DNA from: Geofilum sp964396555
GTDB taxonomy: Bacteria; Bacteroidota; Bacteroidia; Bacteroidales; Marinilabiliaceae
NCBI GenBank assembly: GCA_964396555.1
Contig: CAYNFX010000002.1
Coordinates: forward strand, 1-60,314
Direction of reading: 5' to 3'
Length of the DNA: 60,314 nucleotides
The notes under the pieces: generated by a model
The model's database searches: none
Told to the model about the DNA's origin: nothing
What the model saw: the letters and a program-made list of their open reading frames with translations, nothing else
Shown: positions 34,640 to 43,946 of the stretch, one piece after another
Layout of the letters: each line of letters starts with the position of its first letter
Numbering within the stretch: the stretch's first letter is position 1
Translations under genes and position numbers: made by a program

Positions 34640-36355
34640 ATGGAAAGACGTTGGAAGATCAAGGAACCAGGTGACGGTGCTGTTGTTGAGACTTTGGCAG
34701 GGGTGCTTAGTGTAGATCATATTGTAGCCAATCTTTTGGTGCAGAGGGGGGTTGAGAGTTTCTCATCAGCAAAGGGTTTTTTCCGGCCTTCACTGGATGA
34801 CCTTCACGACCCTTTTTTGATGAAGGATATGGATGTTGCCATTGATCGCCTGTGCAAGGCGATCCGCAACGGTGAAAGGATCATGATTTACGGTGACTAT
34901 GATGTTGACGGCACTACTGCGGTAGCGCTTGTGTTTTCCTTTCTGCGAAGGTATCACCAAAACTTGTTATTTTATATTCCAGACAGATATACCGAAGGAT
35001 ACGGAGTTTCATCCAAGGGAATAGAAACTGCAGCCGACAGCGGCTGCAGCCTGATCATATCGTTGGACTGCGGTATAAAGGCAGTCAATAAAATCAGGTA
35101 TGCTAAGAAATTCGGCATCGACTTTATTGTCTGTGATCACCATACTCCTGGTGATGCTCTTCCCGAAGCATTAGCCTGCATAGATCCCAAACGTCAGGAT
35201 GATTTATATCCTTACAAGGACCTTTCTGGATGTGGAGTAGGCTTTAAATTTATGCAGGCCTTCTGCATGAAAAATTGTTATCCGCTAGATGAGCTGATAA
35301 AGTATCTTGATCTGGTAGCAGTAAGCATTGCCGCCGATATCGTGCCAATTACCGGAGAGAACAGGATTATGGCTTATTATGGGCTGCAGCAGCTTAATAG
35401 TGCCCCACGAACCGGCTTGAAAAGCATTATTAGTGTGGCAAATATGGAGGATAAGGAGCTTGAGATGAGCGATCTGATCTTTAAAATTGGTCCCAGGATT
35501 AATGCTGCCGGACGTATAGAATCAGGGCGTGATGCTGTGGAACTACTGATAAGTAGGGAAGAGAATCTTGCAAACAGCCTTAGCTTCAATATCAACGGTC
35601 ACAATGAGGTTCGCAAGGATCTTGACAAAAAGATAACCAATGAAGCATTGGAAATGCTATTCAGTGACCCTTCACAAAAGGATAGGAAAAGCACGGTGTT
35701 GTTCCAGCCCCACTGGCATAAAGGTGTTATTGGAATAGTTGCTTCCAGGCTGATGGATAGCTTCTACAGGCCAACAGTAATTATTACAGAGAGTCAGGGA
35801 TTAGCAACGGGCTCAGCCCGTTCGGTGGAAGGATTCGATCTCTATAGTGCAGTTGAGTCATGCAGTGACCTGCTAATCAGCTTTGGTGGTCATACATCTG
35901 CTGCCGGACTAACTTTGGATATTGGGAATGTGGAGCTTTTTGCTCAGCGATTCGAAGAGTGGGTAGCCGCACATATCACTCCTGAGCAGATGATTCCTCA
36001 GGTTGAGATAGATGCCGAGATCAGGCTCAAGGATATTAATGCTAAGCTAATGAGGCTGCTTGCTCAGTTTGCGCCTTTTGGCCCTGCCAATCAGAAACCA
36101 TTGTTTGTCACCCGCAGAGTAATTGATTACGGAACAACAAAACTTGTGGGAAAGGGTCGTGATCACATTAAGTTTGAGTTGATTGAGGAATGTTCAGGTG
36201 CCATAGTCAGGGGGATAGGATTCTCAATGAAGGATCATATTGATAAGATCCAATCCAGAGAACCCTTCGACATTGTATACTCTATCGAAGAGAATGTGTA
36301 TAATGGTGTAAGCTCGGTACAGCTAATGATTAAGGATTTACTTTTTCCTTATTAG
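34640..36355 (+). CDS. recJ: Single-stranded-DNA-specific exonuclease RecJ
   Basis: The 571-residue DHH-family nuclease has DYDVDG (86-91), the SLDCG Asp143, DHH (166-168), the DHHA1-type GHTSAAGLTLD segment near residue 420, and a C-terminal OB domain. It degrades 5' ends of single-stranded DNA in RecF-pathway recombination and mismatch repair. The ATG at 34640 has an AGGAGG-like sequence (taggaggct) about 14 bp upstream, which is unusual for this window. Its 3' end overlaps the convergent EamA gene by 26 bp. Confidence 0.95.
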   Translation: MERRWKIKEPGDGAVVETLAGVLSVDHIVANLLVQRGVESFSSAKGFFRPSLDDLHDPFLMKDMDVAIDRLCKAIRNGERIMIYGDYDVDGTTAVALVFSFLRRYHQNLLFYIPDRYTEGYGVSSKGIETAADSGCSLIISLDCGIKAVNKIRYAKKFGIDFIVCDHHTPGDALPEALACIDPKRQDDLYPYKDLSGCGVGFKFMQAFCMKNCYPLDELIKYLDLVAVSIAADIVPITGENRIMAYYGLQQLNSAPRTGLKSIISVANMEDKELEMSDLIFKIGPRINAAGRIESGRDAVELLISREENLANSLSFNINGHNEVRKDLDKKITNEALEMLFSDPSQKDRKSTVLFQPHWHKGVIGIVASRLMDSFYRPTVIITESQGLATGSARSVEGFDLYSAVESCSDLLISFGGHTSAAGLTLDIGNVELFAQRFEEWVAAHITPEQMIPQVEIDAEIRLKDINAKLMRLLAQFAPFGPANQKPLFVTRRVIDYGTTKLVGKGRDHIKFELIEECSGAIVRGIGFSMKDHIDKIQSREPFDIVYSIEENVYNGVSSVQLMIKDLLFPY

Positions 36356-37256
36356 CCTTCTTGCTGAATACTCCTACAGCCATAACAGCTCCTACAAGTA
36401 CTACAAGTGCTCCAATATAGGCCATTGGTGCCAAGGGGTCTGTGCTGAACCAGCTAACATTGACCCATAGCAGGATTTCCATTATTAGCACTGTTATAAT
36501 TGGGTTGAGTGTTATGATGACGCTTATTTTATTTGCATCTATGTACTTAAGGGCCAGTGAAAGACTTCCGTAAGCAAGTAGAGTGTTAAATGCAAGGAAA
36601 ATGAATAGAAGCCATATGCCAACACTGTGTGCCTGAAATAGTGTTGAAAAATCAGCAAAGGGCAGGAACATCAACGTTGGAATAGCATATAGCAATAAGC
36701 TGATCTCAGAAGTACTGTACTTATTTACCACTAATTTGTTGATTATAGCATATCCGGTCCATGTCACTGATCCCATCAACAGCCAGAATAATCCTGTTTG
36801 CAGTTTTTCCTTGGCGGGAATAAAGTCCAGCTGGTAATAGTAAAACACTACAAAGCCAACTGCTGTAAGGATAAACCCAGTTACACGAATTGTATCAGCC
36901 TTTTCCTTGAAAATAAAGAATCCGGCAAAGGCCAGAAGTACTGGTCCTAGCTGAATAATTATCTGTGCAACCAAAGGACCACCATAGTTGACACCCTGCT
37001 GATATCCTATAAAATTAAAACCCAGCAATACAGCTGCTGCTACCAAAGAAAGTGGGGGGCGTACCAATATCTTAAGGGAGGATGGGGTCTTAACTGCCAT
37101 ATAGGCTGCAATTGTGCCAAAGGCGACCAGGAATCGCCACCAAACTATGGTATATGAATCTATATAATTAAGAGCTACTTTAAGGGCTATAGCTAGTGTG
37201 GCCCAAAGAATTGCGGTATTCAACGAAAGAAGAATACCCCTGGTATTATTGGTCAT
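36330..37256 (-). CDS. EamA/DMT-family permease
   Basis: Ten hydrophobic segments in two EamA repeats are visible (GILLSLNTAILWATLAIALK at the start; TGLFWLLMGSVTWTGYAIINKL opening the second half). I take the ATG at 37256 (MTNNTRGILL, 308 residues): the longer frame begins with GTG at 37301, upstream of the TAATTTTG promoter box at 37280-37287. Members export or exchange small metabolites such as amino acids at the inner membrane, and the substrate cannot be told. The gene is convergent with recJ and divergent from a lipoprotein gene. Confidence 0.85.
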   Translation of the reverse strand: MTNNTRGILLSLNTAILWATLAIALKVALNYIDSYTIVWWRFLVAFGTIAAYMAVKTPSSLKILVRPPLSLVAAAVLLGFNFIGYQQGVNYGGPLVAQIIIQLGPVLLAFAGFFIFKEKADTIRVTGFILTAVGFVVFYYYQLDFIPAKEKLQTGLFWLLMGSVTWTGYAIINKLVVNKYSTSEISLLLYAIPTLMFLPFADFSTLFQAHSVGIWLLFIFLAFNTLLAYGSLSLALKYIDANKISVIITLNPIITVLIMEILLWVNVSWFSTDPLAPMAYIGALVVLVGAVMAVGVFSKKANKEKVNP

Positions 37257-37279
37257 ATGTATTATTGATAGTAGAGCAG

Positions 37280-37287
37280 CAAAATTA
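37280..37287 (-). promoter_or_regulatory. Promoter -7 box for the EamA permease
   Basis: The minus strand has TAATTTTG, an exact TAnnTTTG match, 23 bp before the ATG at 37256. It excludes the GTG start upstream. Confidence 0.5.
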
Positions 37288-37321
37288 GTAATAGGCTTCA
37301 CATTTTGATTAAATTATACTT

Positions 37322-37329
37322 TATATTTG
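37322..37329 (+). promoter_or_regulatory. Promoter -7 box for the 37352 lipoprotein
   Basis: TATATTTG on the plus strand matches TAnnTTTG and lies 22 bp before the ATG. A TTTG lies 14 nt upstream, closer than usual. Confidence 0.55.
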
Positions 37330-37351
37330 TGGAAACATAAATTGGAAAACT

Positions 37352-38185
37352 ATGAGACAACTCTTAAATCCCAAGATTGCACTTACTTTGATAACCTCAG
37401 TAGTTCTGCTCCTGACTTCCTGCAATATGAAGCGCAAATCGTCTGGCGACGGTTCGCAGGATGGAGCTGTCCTAGAAAAAACAACAGTTGAAGAAAAAGT
37501 ACGTGAATTTGTTTATCCTCTTCCCACAGCATTTGAAGTTACTGAAATGCTTAACAGGGTTGGTGCAGCATACATTTTGAATTTGTCAAATCCGGTTAGC
37601 AATGTGGAGCGTTACCTTACTGAAAAATCAAAGGCAATTAACCTGGGTATTTATAGCGCTGACCTTAGCTATGCCAGCACATATAACCAAAAGCAGACTG
37701 TGATTGAATACATGGATGTGTCCAAGAAGCTTATCGACGCTCTAAATATTTCCGGTGCTATCAGTCAGGATGTTCTTGAACAAGTTGAAGCCAATCAGGA
37801 TAACAAGGATGAACTTGTTAACATTATAACCAACACCTTCTACGATACATATGAATATTTGAATCAGGCCAACAGAGGATCAGTATCTCTGCTCGTACTT
37901 GCTGGAACCTGGGTTGAGGGTCTTTACATTGTTACTCACATTACCGAAAATGTTTACTACAATAAGGAAATGGTAACAATAGTGATGAAGCAAAAGGCGT
38001 CTCTTAATACCTTGATGGAACTTATGCAGGTTGCTAAGGATGATCCTGCTGTAGCAGAAATTATTTCTGAACTATTGCCACTTTACAATACTTATCTTGC
38101 TGTAGAAAATGATGCAATTACTGAAGCTCAGGTATTGTTCATAACCGATGAAATTTTCAGGGTTAGAAACAAAATAGTAGAATAG
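37352..38185 (+). CDS. Orphan lipoprotein, function unknown
   Basis: The 277-residue protein begins with a clear lipoprotein signal (TLITSVVLLLTSC, lipid Cys24), then a short polar linker rich in Lys, Ser and Gly. The rest is mostly helical (EYMDVSKKLIDALNISGAIS, LNTLMELMQVAKDDPAVAEIISELLPL), with no cysteine after residue 24 and no catalytic motif I recognise. It has its own promoter box and a shared bidirectional terminator, so it is probably a single-gene unit. It may be an envelope protein with a structural or binding role. I do not recognise the family. Confidence 0.75.
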   Translation: MRQLLNPKIALTLITSVVLLLTSCNMKRKSSGDGSQDGAVLEKTTVEEKVREFVYPLPTAFEVTEMLNRVGAAYILNLSNPVSNVERYLTEKSKAINLGIYSADLSYASTYNQKQTVIEYMDVSKKLIDALNISGAISQDVLEQVEANQDNKDELVNIITNTFYDTYEYLNQANRGSVSLLVLAGTWVEGLYIVTHITENVYYNKEMVTIVMKQKASLNTLMELMQVAKDDPAVAEIISELLPLYNTYLAVENDAITEAQVLFITDEIFRVRNKIVE

Positions 38186-38203
38186 CATTGGTCTCCATAC
38201 AAG

Positions 38204-38237
38204 AAAAAAGGGGTGTCCTGTAGGACAACCCTTTTTT
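38204..38237. terminator. Bidirectional terminator between the lipoprotein and catalase genes
   Basis: AAAAAAGGGG...TGTCCT and AGGACA...CCCTTTTTT form a 16-bp stem with one mismatch and a 2-nt loop. A and T runs on both sides make it fit both convergent genes. Confidence 0.88.
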
Positions 38238-38243
38238 CTTTTG

Positions 38244-39716
38244 TTATGCTTTGAAGTTAAACTTCAGCTTTTTTGCAATTTCAGTTGCAAGTTCCTTGTC
38301 AACTTTGTAGAAGTGGCCAAGCTGGCGTTGTATTATTTCGTCCCTCTTAGGGCCTTCAATTGCAGACATTGAACCGGCAAAATTGCTAATTGTTGCTTTT
38401 CGTTCGCTGTCTGTCATAACCTTTCTGAACAACTGGCCAGGCTGAGTATAATGGTCGTCATCATTCTCATTGCGGTTGTAGAAATCAGCCCAGTCTGAAT
38501 GAAGATCCATGCCCGGACTCTTGTACTTTGGATCTGCTTCTATGCCGTCAAAGCTGTTTGGGTAGTAGTTGGGTGCATCACCTCCGTTACCATTTACAGT
38601 CATATAGCCATCACGCTCATGATTGCGGACAGGAACAATCGGTCTGTTGACAGGGATCTGCTCATAATTAGTCCCCAGGCGATAACGGTGAGCATCAGGA
38701 TAGGCAAATAGTCTTCCCTGCAGCATCTTATCTGGAGAAAGACCTATGCCTCTTACAACGTTGGATGGAGCAAAGGCAGCCTGCTCAACATCAGCAAAGT
38801 AGTTAACGGGTATCTCATTGAGCTCCATCACACCTGCTTCAATAAGTGGGTATTCTGAGTGAGGCCAAACCTTGGTTACATCAAATGGATTCCACTTGAA
38901 CTTCTTAGCCTGTTCGTCAGTCATTACCTGGATATTGAGGGTCCACTTTGGATAGTCTCCCTTTTTGATTGCATTTACGAGGTCTCTCTGGGAATAGTCC
39001 GGATCAGTTCCTTTAAGCTCCTCTGCCTGACTGGCAGAAAGGGTCTTGTTACCTTGTTGGGTTTTGAAATGGAACTTGACCCATACTCTTAGGCCCTTTT
39101 CATTGTACATAGAGAAGGTATGGCTTCCATAACCGTTCATATGACGATAGCCGTCAGGTGTGCCTCTGTCGCTGAAAAGTACCATTATCTGGTGGAGACT
39201 TTCAGGGTTAAGACTCCAGAAATCCCACATCATGGTCGCACTTTTAAGGTTTGTATGTGGGTCACGCTTTTGAGTGTGAATGAAGTCAGGGAACTTTTTG
39301 GCATCTTTAATAAAGAATACGGGAGTATTATTTCCAACAAGGTCCCAGTTACCTTCGTCAGTATAGAATTTTACTGCAAATCCTCTTGGGTCACGTTCCG
39401 TATCGGCACTTCCCTTCTCTCCACCTACAGTTGAAAACCTTATAAACAGGCGACATTCATTACCAACTTTGCTGAACAGTGAAGCACTGGTGTATTTGCT
39501 GATATCTTTGGTAACAGTGAATTTGCCAAAAGCACCGGTTCCCTTGGCGTGTACCACCCTTTCGGGTATCCTTTCCCTGTTGAAGTGAGCAAGTTTTTCA
39601 ATCAGAAAGCTGTCCTGAATTAATACAGGCCCACGAGGACCTGCAGACATGCTGTCTTCATTTTCCTGATATGGCCTTCCTGATGCTGTAGTAAGCCTTT
39701 TTTTGTCGTCTTTCAT
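38244..39716 (-). CDS. katA: Monofunctional heme catalase
   Basis: The 490-residue small-subunit catalase has the catalytic His56 in RVVHAKGTGAFG, Asn130 in NTPVFF, and the heme-ligand Tyr segment RLFAYPDAHRYRLG. It breaks down hydrogen peroxide in the cytoplasm. The length is typical of clade 3 enzymes. I see no TAnnTTTG box upstream, so an OxyR-type or alternative promoter, or read-through from the DUF454 gene 74 bp upstream, is possible. A catalase suggests at least aerotolerance. Confidence 0.97.
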   Translation of the reverse strand: MKDDKKRLTTASGRPYQENEDSMSAGPRGPVLIQDSFLIEKLAHFNRERIPERVVHAKGTGAFGKFTVTKDISKYTSASLFSKVGNECRLFIRFSTVGGEKGSADTERDPRGFAVKFYTDEGNWDLVGNNTPVFFIKDAKKFPDFIHTQKRDPHTNLKSATMMWDFWSLNPESLHQIMVLFSDRGTPDGYRHMNGYGSHTFSMYNEKGLRVWVKFHFKTQQGNKTLSASQAEELKGTDPDYSQRDLVNAIKKGDYPKWTLNIQVMTDEQAKKFKWNPFDVTKVWPHSEYPLIEAGVMELNEIPVNYFADVEQAAFAPSNVVRGIGLSPDKMLQGRLFAYPDAHRYRLGTNYEQIPVNRPIVPVRNHERDGYMTVNGNGGDAPNYYPNSFDGIEADPKYKSPGMDLHSDWADFYNRNENDDDHYTQPGQLFRKVMTDSERKATISNFAGSMSAIEGPKRDEIIQRQLGHFYKVDKELATEIAKKLKFNFKA

Positions 39717-39790
39717 ACATGTATGATTTTAGGTTTGATGTATAGTTAATAGCAATGCTTATCTTTTAGTTTGCCTGAAGTGCCGATAGT

Positions 39791-40159
39791 TTACTTTTTT
39801 GCATTCGGTACCCAAAACCATACAACTGCCGTTCCTACACAGGCAGCCGCTAAGACAACGATTCGAAGGTTTACATTACTGATTATGCCCCAGGCAGATA
39901 TCGACACCATGATCCACATCAGCACAATGGAATATATCTTTTCGTGTCTGTACAATCCTTTGTTTGTGTGGTATCTTCTAATTCTTCCACCCAGTAACTT
40001 ATTATTTAGCAGCCATTGGTGCAACCTGGCTGAACCTCTCATATATAAATAGGCTGACAGAAGGAGGAAAGGCGTGGTGGGCAAACCCGGCACTACTATT
40101 CCCACTATTCCAAGAGCAAGAGCTATAGAGCCCAGCACAATAAAAATCGTCTTAAACAT
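39791..40159 (-). CDS. YbaN-like DUF454 membrane protein
   Basis: The short protein has three to four membrane segments and the DUF454 signature GIVVPGLPTTPFLLLSAYLYMRGS with RLHQWLLNNKLLGGRIRRY. I use the ATG at 40159 (MFKTIFIVLGS, 122 residues); the frame extends to a GTG at 40195, which would add a polar 12-residue N terminus not usual for the family. The function of the family is unknown. It reads toward katA. Confidence 0.8.
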   Translation of the reverse strand: MFKTIFIVLGSIALALGIVGIVVPGLPTTPFLLLSAYLYMRGSARLHQWLLNNKLLGGRIRRYHTNKGLYRHEKIYSIVLMWIMVSISAWGIISNVNLRIVVLAAACVGTAVVWFWVPNAKK

Positions 40160-40274
40160 CAGATATGACTTTTCACAATCTTCGGGATCATTCACAAATT
40201 TTACAATGTCTTAATTTAGGCCATTTATCGACAATGTGCAAGTTTTGCGTAACTTCGCGCACATTTTTAGACAT

Positions 40275-41420
40275 ATGCTATCATTGAAGATCTTCTTTGC
40301 CGAAAAGAAATATTTCGCCCCGGCGTTCCTGTATACTTGTTTTGCATTGGTGTTTAGTACATGGATCGTATATATTCCATTTTTAGCTCACAAGTTGGAG
40401 ATAGGTGAGGCTATGATTGGGACTGCCTTGTTTTTTGGATCCCTTGGTTCGTTTTTGACCATCCCTTTGTCCAATCGCCTTACAATCATTTTAGGCGTCG
40501 GACGGCAGGCGTTTTGGGGCTTCATTCTCTATGCGACTTCACTCTTTGGAATCTTTTCAGCTCCGGGTTATTACTGGTTGCTGGCCGCACTCTTCTATTA
40601 CGGGATGTGTAGTTCTATCTTTGCTATTGGTCTTAATTCCCTTGTTGCAGAGGTAGAGAAGAGAGCCGGAAGGTATATTATGACCGGCACACATGGTTTC
40701 TGGAGTATAGGTGGGATGATAGGAGCCTCACTGGGAGGCTATCTTGCAGGTCGCTTTAATATGCCGTTTGTTCATCTCGGTGTGGTGCTGGTAATTCTGT
40801 TATCAGTAAACATTTATTTTCGTAAGGAATATATTAATATAAAGGGAGAAGCCAAGACCAAGAAAGATAAAGGCTCCATACCATGGAAGCCAATTCTGCT
40901 TATTGCTATGATTGCAATGGTTATGATGGCGTCTGAAGGCGCCATCGCAGACTGGAGTTCTCTTTATATGAAACAGGTTGTGTTGGTCAGACCTGAACTC
41001 TGGGGATTAGCCTATGCTTTGTTTGCTGTTGGTATGGCTATCGGCCGTTTTATGGGTGACGCAATGAGTCTTAGGTTTGGTTCATGGCGACTACTGAGTA
41101 TGGCTGTCCTTACCAGTCTAGTTGGCTTTGCTCTTGTACTCAGCACTATCAGTATTGTCGTGTTCTGCGGATTTATGATAGTGGGTCTGGGATTCTCAGT
41201 CGTTGTTCCTGAGATTTACCGTTTAGCTTCCAACGTCAATGGTATCAGGCCAGCAGATGGTATATCAATGATTGCAGCCTCTTCAAATATAGGTTTCCTA
41301 ACAGGTCCGGTAATTCTGGGTTTTGTTGCCGAGCTTTACGGCCTTTACTCAAGTTTTATAGTACTGACCGGCTTTGTGGTTATCGCCTTTGTTTTAGTTT
41401 CATCAAAGAAAAGGAAGTAA
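40275..41420 (+). CDS. MFS permease, fucose/sugar type
   Basis: The 381-residue membrane protein has about twelve hydrophobic segments. The ATG at 40275 (MLSLKIFFAEKKYF) is preferred to the in-frame GTG at 40236. Motifs include YIPFLAHKLEIGEAMIGTALFFGSLGSFLTIPLSNRL at the first cytoplasmic loop and GTHGFWSIGGMIGASLGGYLAGRF. The pattern resembles the YbjJ/FucP-like branch of MFS, but the substrate is not determinable. It is divergent from the DUF454 gene and convergent with folA. Confidence 0.8.
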   Translation: MLSLKIFFAEKKYFAPAFLYTCFALVFSTWIVYIPFLAHKLEIGEAMIGTALFFGSLGSFLTIPLSNRLTIILGVGRQAFWGFILYATSLFGIFSAPGYYWLLAALFYYGMCSSIFAIGLNSLVAEVEKRAGRYIMTGTHGFWSIGGMIGASLGGYLAGRFNMPFVHLGVVLVILLSVNIYFRKEYINIKGEAKTKKDKGSIPWKPILLIAMIAMVMMASEGAIADWSSLYMKQVVLVRPELWGLAYALFAVGMAIGRFMGDAMSLRFGSWRLLSMAVLTSLVGFALVLSTISIVVFCGFMIVGLGFSVVVPEIYRLASNVNGIRPADGISMIAASSNIGFLTGPVILGFVAELYGLYSSFIVLTGFVVIAFVLVSSKKRK

Positions 41421-41475
41421 GGGATTGACGGGGGGATAGTTGGGGAAGTGAATGTCCTCAACTGGTAGCTAGTGT

Positions 41476-41976
41476 CTATCCCCGCGCAGCCCTTTCAAGG
41501 GTCTCGTAGTGGTAGCGGAGTCCGCTTTTTTCATCAGTAAAGACTTCGCTTTTTTCAGTGCAATGCCATTCTTCGGCAGCCCATTGGGGAAACCAGGTGT
41601 CAGCACCGTCAAAGCTATAGTGGATAATTGTAAGGTATAGCTTGTTTGAAAAGGGTAGAAAAGTCTTGTAAATTTCACCTCCGCCTATCACAAAGAGCTT
41701 AGTATAATTTTTAGCAGCCTCCACAGCTTCCTTTGTGGAGGGAACCACTACGCAACATGGAAGTTGCAGGTCTTTATTTCTGCTCACAACAATGTTAAGT
41801 CTGTTGGGCAGAGCTCCTTTGGGCAGAGCCTCAAAGGTCTTTCGTCCCATAACTATTGCATATCCTGATGTAAGCTGTTTGAATCTCTTCAGGTCACTGC
41901 TAATATAGGCAAGTTGGTCTCCACCCTTTCCAATGGCGTTTTGGCTATCTATCGCTGCAATAATGGCTATCTCCAT
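41476..41976 (-). CDS. folA: Dihydrofolate reductase
   Basis: The 166-residue protein shows IAAIDSQNAIGKGGDQLAY at the N terminus, YAIVMGRKTFEALPKGALPNRLNIVVSRN (about 39-67, the NADPH-binding MGRKT segment) and the FVIGGGEIYKTFLPFSNKLYLTII segment. It reduces dihydrofolate, regenerating the cofactor used by ThyA, whose gene is 11 bp upstream. It is the last gene of a minus-strand run. An imperfect inverted repeat (GGGGATAG at 41432, CTATCCCC at 41476) spans its stop codon. Confidence 0.96.
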   Translation of the reverse strand: MEIAIIAAIDSQNAIGKGGDQLAYISSDLKRFKQLTSGYAIVMGRKTFEALPKGALPNRLNIVVSRNKDLQLPCCVVVPSTKEAVEAAKNYTKLFVIGGGEIYKTFLPFSNKLYLTIIHYSFDGADTWFPQWAAEEWHCTEKSEVFTDEKSGLRYHYETLERAARG

Positions 41977-41987
41977 TTTGTTGGCAT

Positions 41988-42782
41988 TTATACAGCGATA
42001 TCGCCTTTTATATGTGGGTGGGGGTCGTATCCTGTAAGTTCAAAGTCCTCGAAACTGAAGTCATCAATGTTCCTAACGTTGGGATTGATCTTCATTACCG
42101 GCAGAGGACGGGGTTCCCTGCTTATCTGCAGTTTTACCTGTTCGATATGGTTGCAATAGATATGTGAATCTCCCAGGGTATGAACAAAATCACCAGGCAT
42201 GAGTCCACATGTGTGAGCTATCATTATAGTTAACAGAGCATACGAAGCAATATTGAAGGGTACACCAAGGAAGATATCAGCACTGCGCTGGTAGAGCTGG
42301 CAGCTTAGTCTTCCGTTGGCTACATAAAACTGAAACAAAATATGGCAGGGAGGCAACTGCATCTTGTCAATCTGGCCTACGTTCCATGCAGACACTATAT
42401 GCCTGCGCGAGTCAGGATTGTTTTTTAAAGAATCTATAACCTGCTTCACCTGGTCAATATGACCACCATAATAATCCGGCCACGACCTCCACTGGTAACC
42501 ATAAATCGGCCCCAGTTCTCCATCTTCCTTTGCCCATTCATTCCAAATGCGCACTCCATTATCCTGAAGGTACTTGACATTGGTACTGCCCTTCAGAAAC
42601 CACAGTAACTCGTATACTATTGACTTTAGGTGAAGTTTTTTAGTTGTTACAAGCGGGAATCCGTCTTCAAGATTGAAGCGCATCTGATGTCCAAAAACTG
42701 AGATAGTGCCGGTACCCGTTCTGTCTTCCTTATGTACGCCTTCTGCAAGCACCCTTTGTATGAGGTCGAGATATTGTTGCAT
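41988..42782 (-). CDS. thyA: Thymidylate synthase
   Basis: At 264 residues this is the standard ThyA length. Arg near DRTGTGT, the catalytic Cys in MQLPPCHILFQFYV, the QRSADIFLGVPFNIASYALL segment and the DSHIYCNH segment are all present. It methylates dUMP with methylene-tetrahydrofolate. It is paired with folA as in many bacteria, and follows the EEP-family gene by 20 bp. Confidence 0.97.
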   Translation of the reverse strand: MQQYLDLIQRVLAEGVHKEDRTGTGTISVFGHQMRFNLEDGFPLVTTKKLHLKSIVYELLWFLKGSTNVKYLQDNGVRIWNEWAKEDGELGPIYGYQWRSWPDYYGGHIDQVKQVIDSLKNNPDSRRHIVSAWNVGQIDKMQLPPCHILFQFYVANGRLSCQLYQRSADIFLGVPFNIASYALLTIMIAHTCGLMPGDFVHTLGDSHIYCNHIEQVKLQISREPRPLPVMKINPNVRNIDDFSFEDFELTGYDPHPHIKGDIAV

Positions 42783-42802
42783 CTTAAAAGGTTATTAGTC
42801 AA

Positions 42803-43909
42803 TCACTTTTTAGGATTAAGATCAATTACTGTCATTATAGGATAATGGTCTGAGTATTTGACCGGAAACTTCCTGAAATTATAGGAGCTGAATGCCTGAT
42901 CATGAAAAATATAGTCAATACGAAAAGAGGGGAGACGTCCATTATAGGTGCCTCCGAATCCTGCTCCGGATTCAGTGAAAGCATCTTTGAGTTTTCCTCG
43001 CATGGTGCGGTAAACATAAGATACCGGAATGTCATTGAAATCTCCGCAGACTATAACCGGGTATGGGGATTCAGTAATATGTTTTGATATAGTCTCTGCC
43101 TGGGTGGCACGTGATTTTAGGGCCCTTGTGAGTTTTCTTGAGATATTCAAGAGTCCTCGTTTCTGACTTTCGCTCATGCGAAAGTCAAGGCTATCCAGTA
43201 CATCCAGTTCCTTGTCCTGGAAGCCTATAGACTCAAGGTGCGAATTGAAGACTCTTACAACCGTCCCATCAATATTGATATCGGCATAGATAGTCATATT
43301 ACGGCTCTTATCAAAGCGTATTGCACCACCTTCAATAATAGGGTACTTTGAGTAGATAGCCAGCCCATATCCGGTATTGCCCCTATGTTTTTTATTATAT
43401 TCGAAGTATCTGTGTGGGTAGGCTTTGAATTTCATTGCTATTGAGGCGGGGCTGTACTCCTCAGGTTTCAGCTTTGTATAATACTCCTGAAAACTAATTA
43501 TGTCGGGCGATTGCTTTAAAATAAAATCAAAGGTGGCCTCCGGGGTATTGCTTACTCCAGAGTGTTTGTAGTAATCAAACATCCGGGTATTGTAAGACAT
43601 CACAGTTACAGACTTTTCAAGTGCCAGAGAGGCTTCAATATCTTTTCCCCAGACCCTGAAGCAGTGGTTCCAGTGAGGCAGGCTGATAAGAAGTGCGATA
43701 ACAGGTATTAAGACAAACCAGGTTTTGCGTAACAGGAGAATTATGGCAAGGGCAAGATTGAATAGCCATAAGGCAACAAAGGCAAAGCCTGCAAAGGCCA
43801 GGAAGTGAAGGCTTCCCGGAGGAATATAGGCTGTCGCTGTTGAAAACAACAACGCCAGCGCAGACATTGTCACTATTGTGAGCGATATGGAATAAAGAAT
43901 CTTTTTCAA
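42803..43909 (-). CDS. Endonuclease/exonuclease/phosphatase-family membrane protein
   Basis: The 368-residue protein starts at a TTG (43907-43909, KKILYSISLTIV); an in-frame stop lies just upstream, and the next Met would cut off the first membrane segment. About three hydrophobic segments fill residues 1-85. The EEP domain follows: VMSYNTRMFDYY, DIISFQEYYTK, VCGDFNDIPVSY and YSDHYPIM with the catalytic His. Substrates in this superfamily include DNA, phospholipids and inositol phosphates. The membrane anchor suggests an envelope phosphodiesterase acting outside the cytoplasm. It follows the rhomboid pair. Confidence 0.83.
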   Translation of the reverse strand: MKKILYSISLTIVTMSALALLFSTATAYIPPGSLHFLAFAGFAFVALWLFNLALAIILLLRKTWFVLIPVIALLISLPHWNHCFRVWGKDIEASLALEKSVTVMSYNTRMFDYYKHSGVSNTPEATFDFILKQSPDIISFQEYYTKLKPEEYSPASIAMKFKAYPHRYFEYNKKHRGNTGYGLAIYSKYPIIEGGAIRFDKSRNMTIYADINIDGTVVRVFNSHLESIGFQDKELDVLDSLDFRMSESQKRGLLNISRKLTRALKSRATQAETISKHITESPYPVIVCGDFNDIPVSYVYRTMRGKLKDAFTESGAGFGGTYNGRLPSFRIDYIFHDQAFSSYNFRKFPVKYSDHYPIMTVIDLNPKK

Positions 43910-43946
43910 GCCTAACTTTAACTACTAATTTGTTTTCTAAATATAG

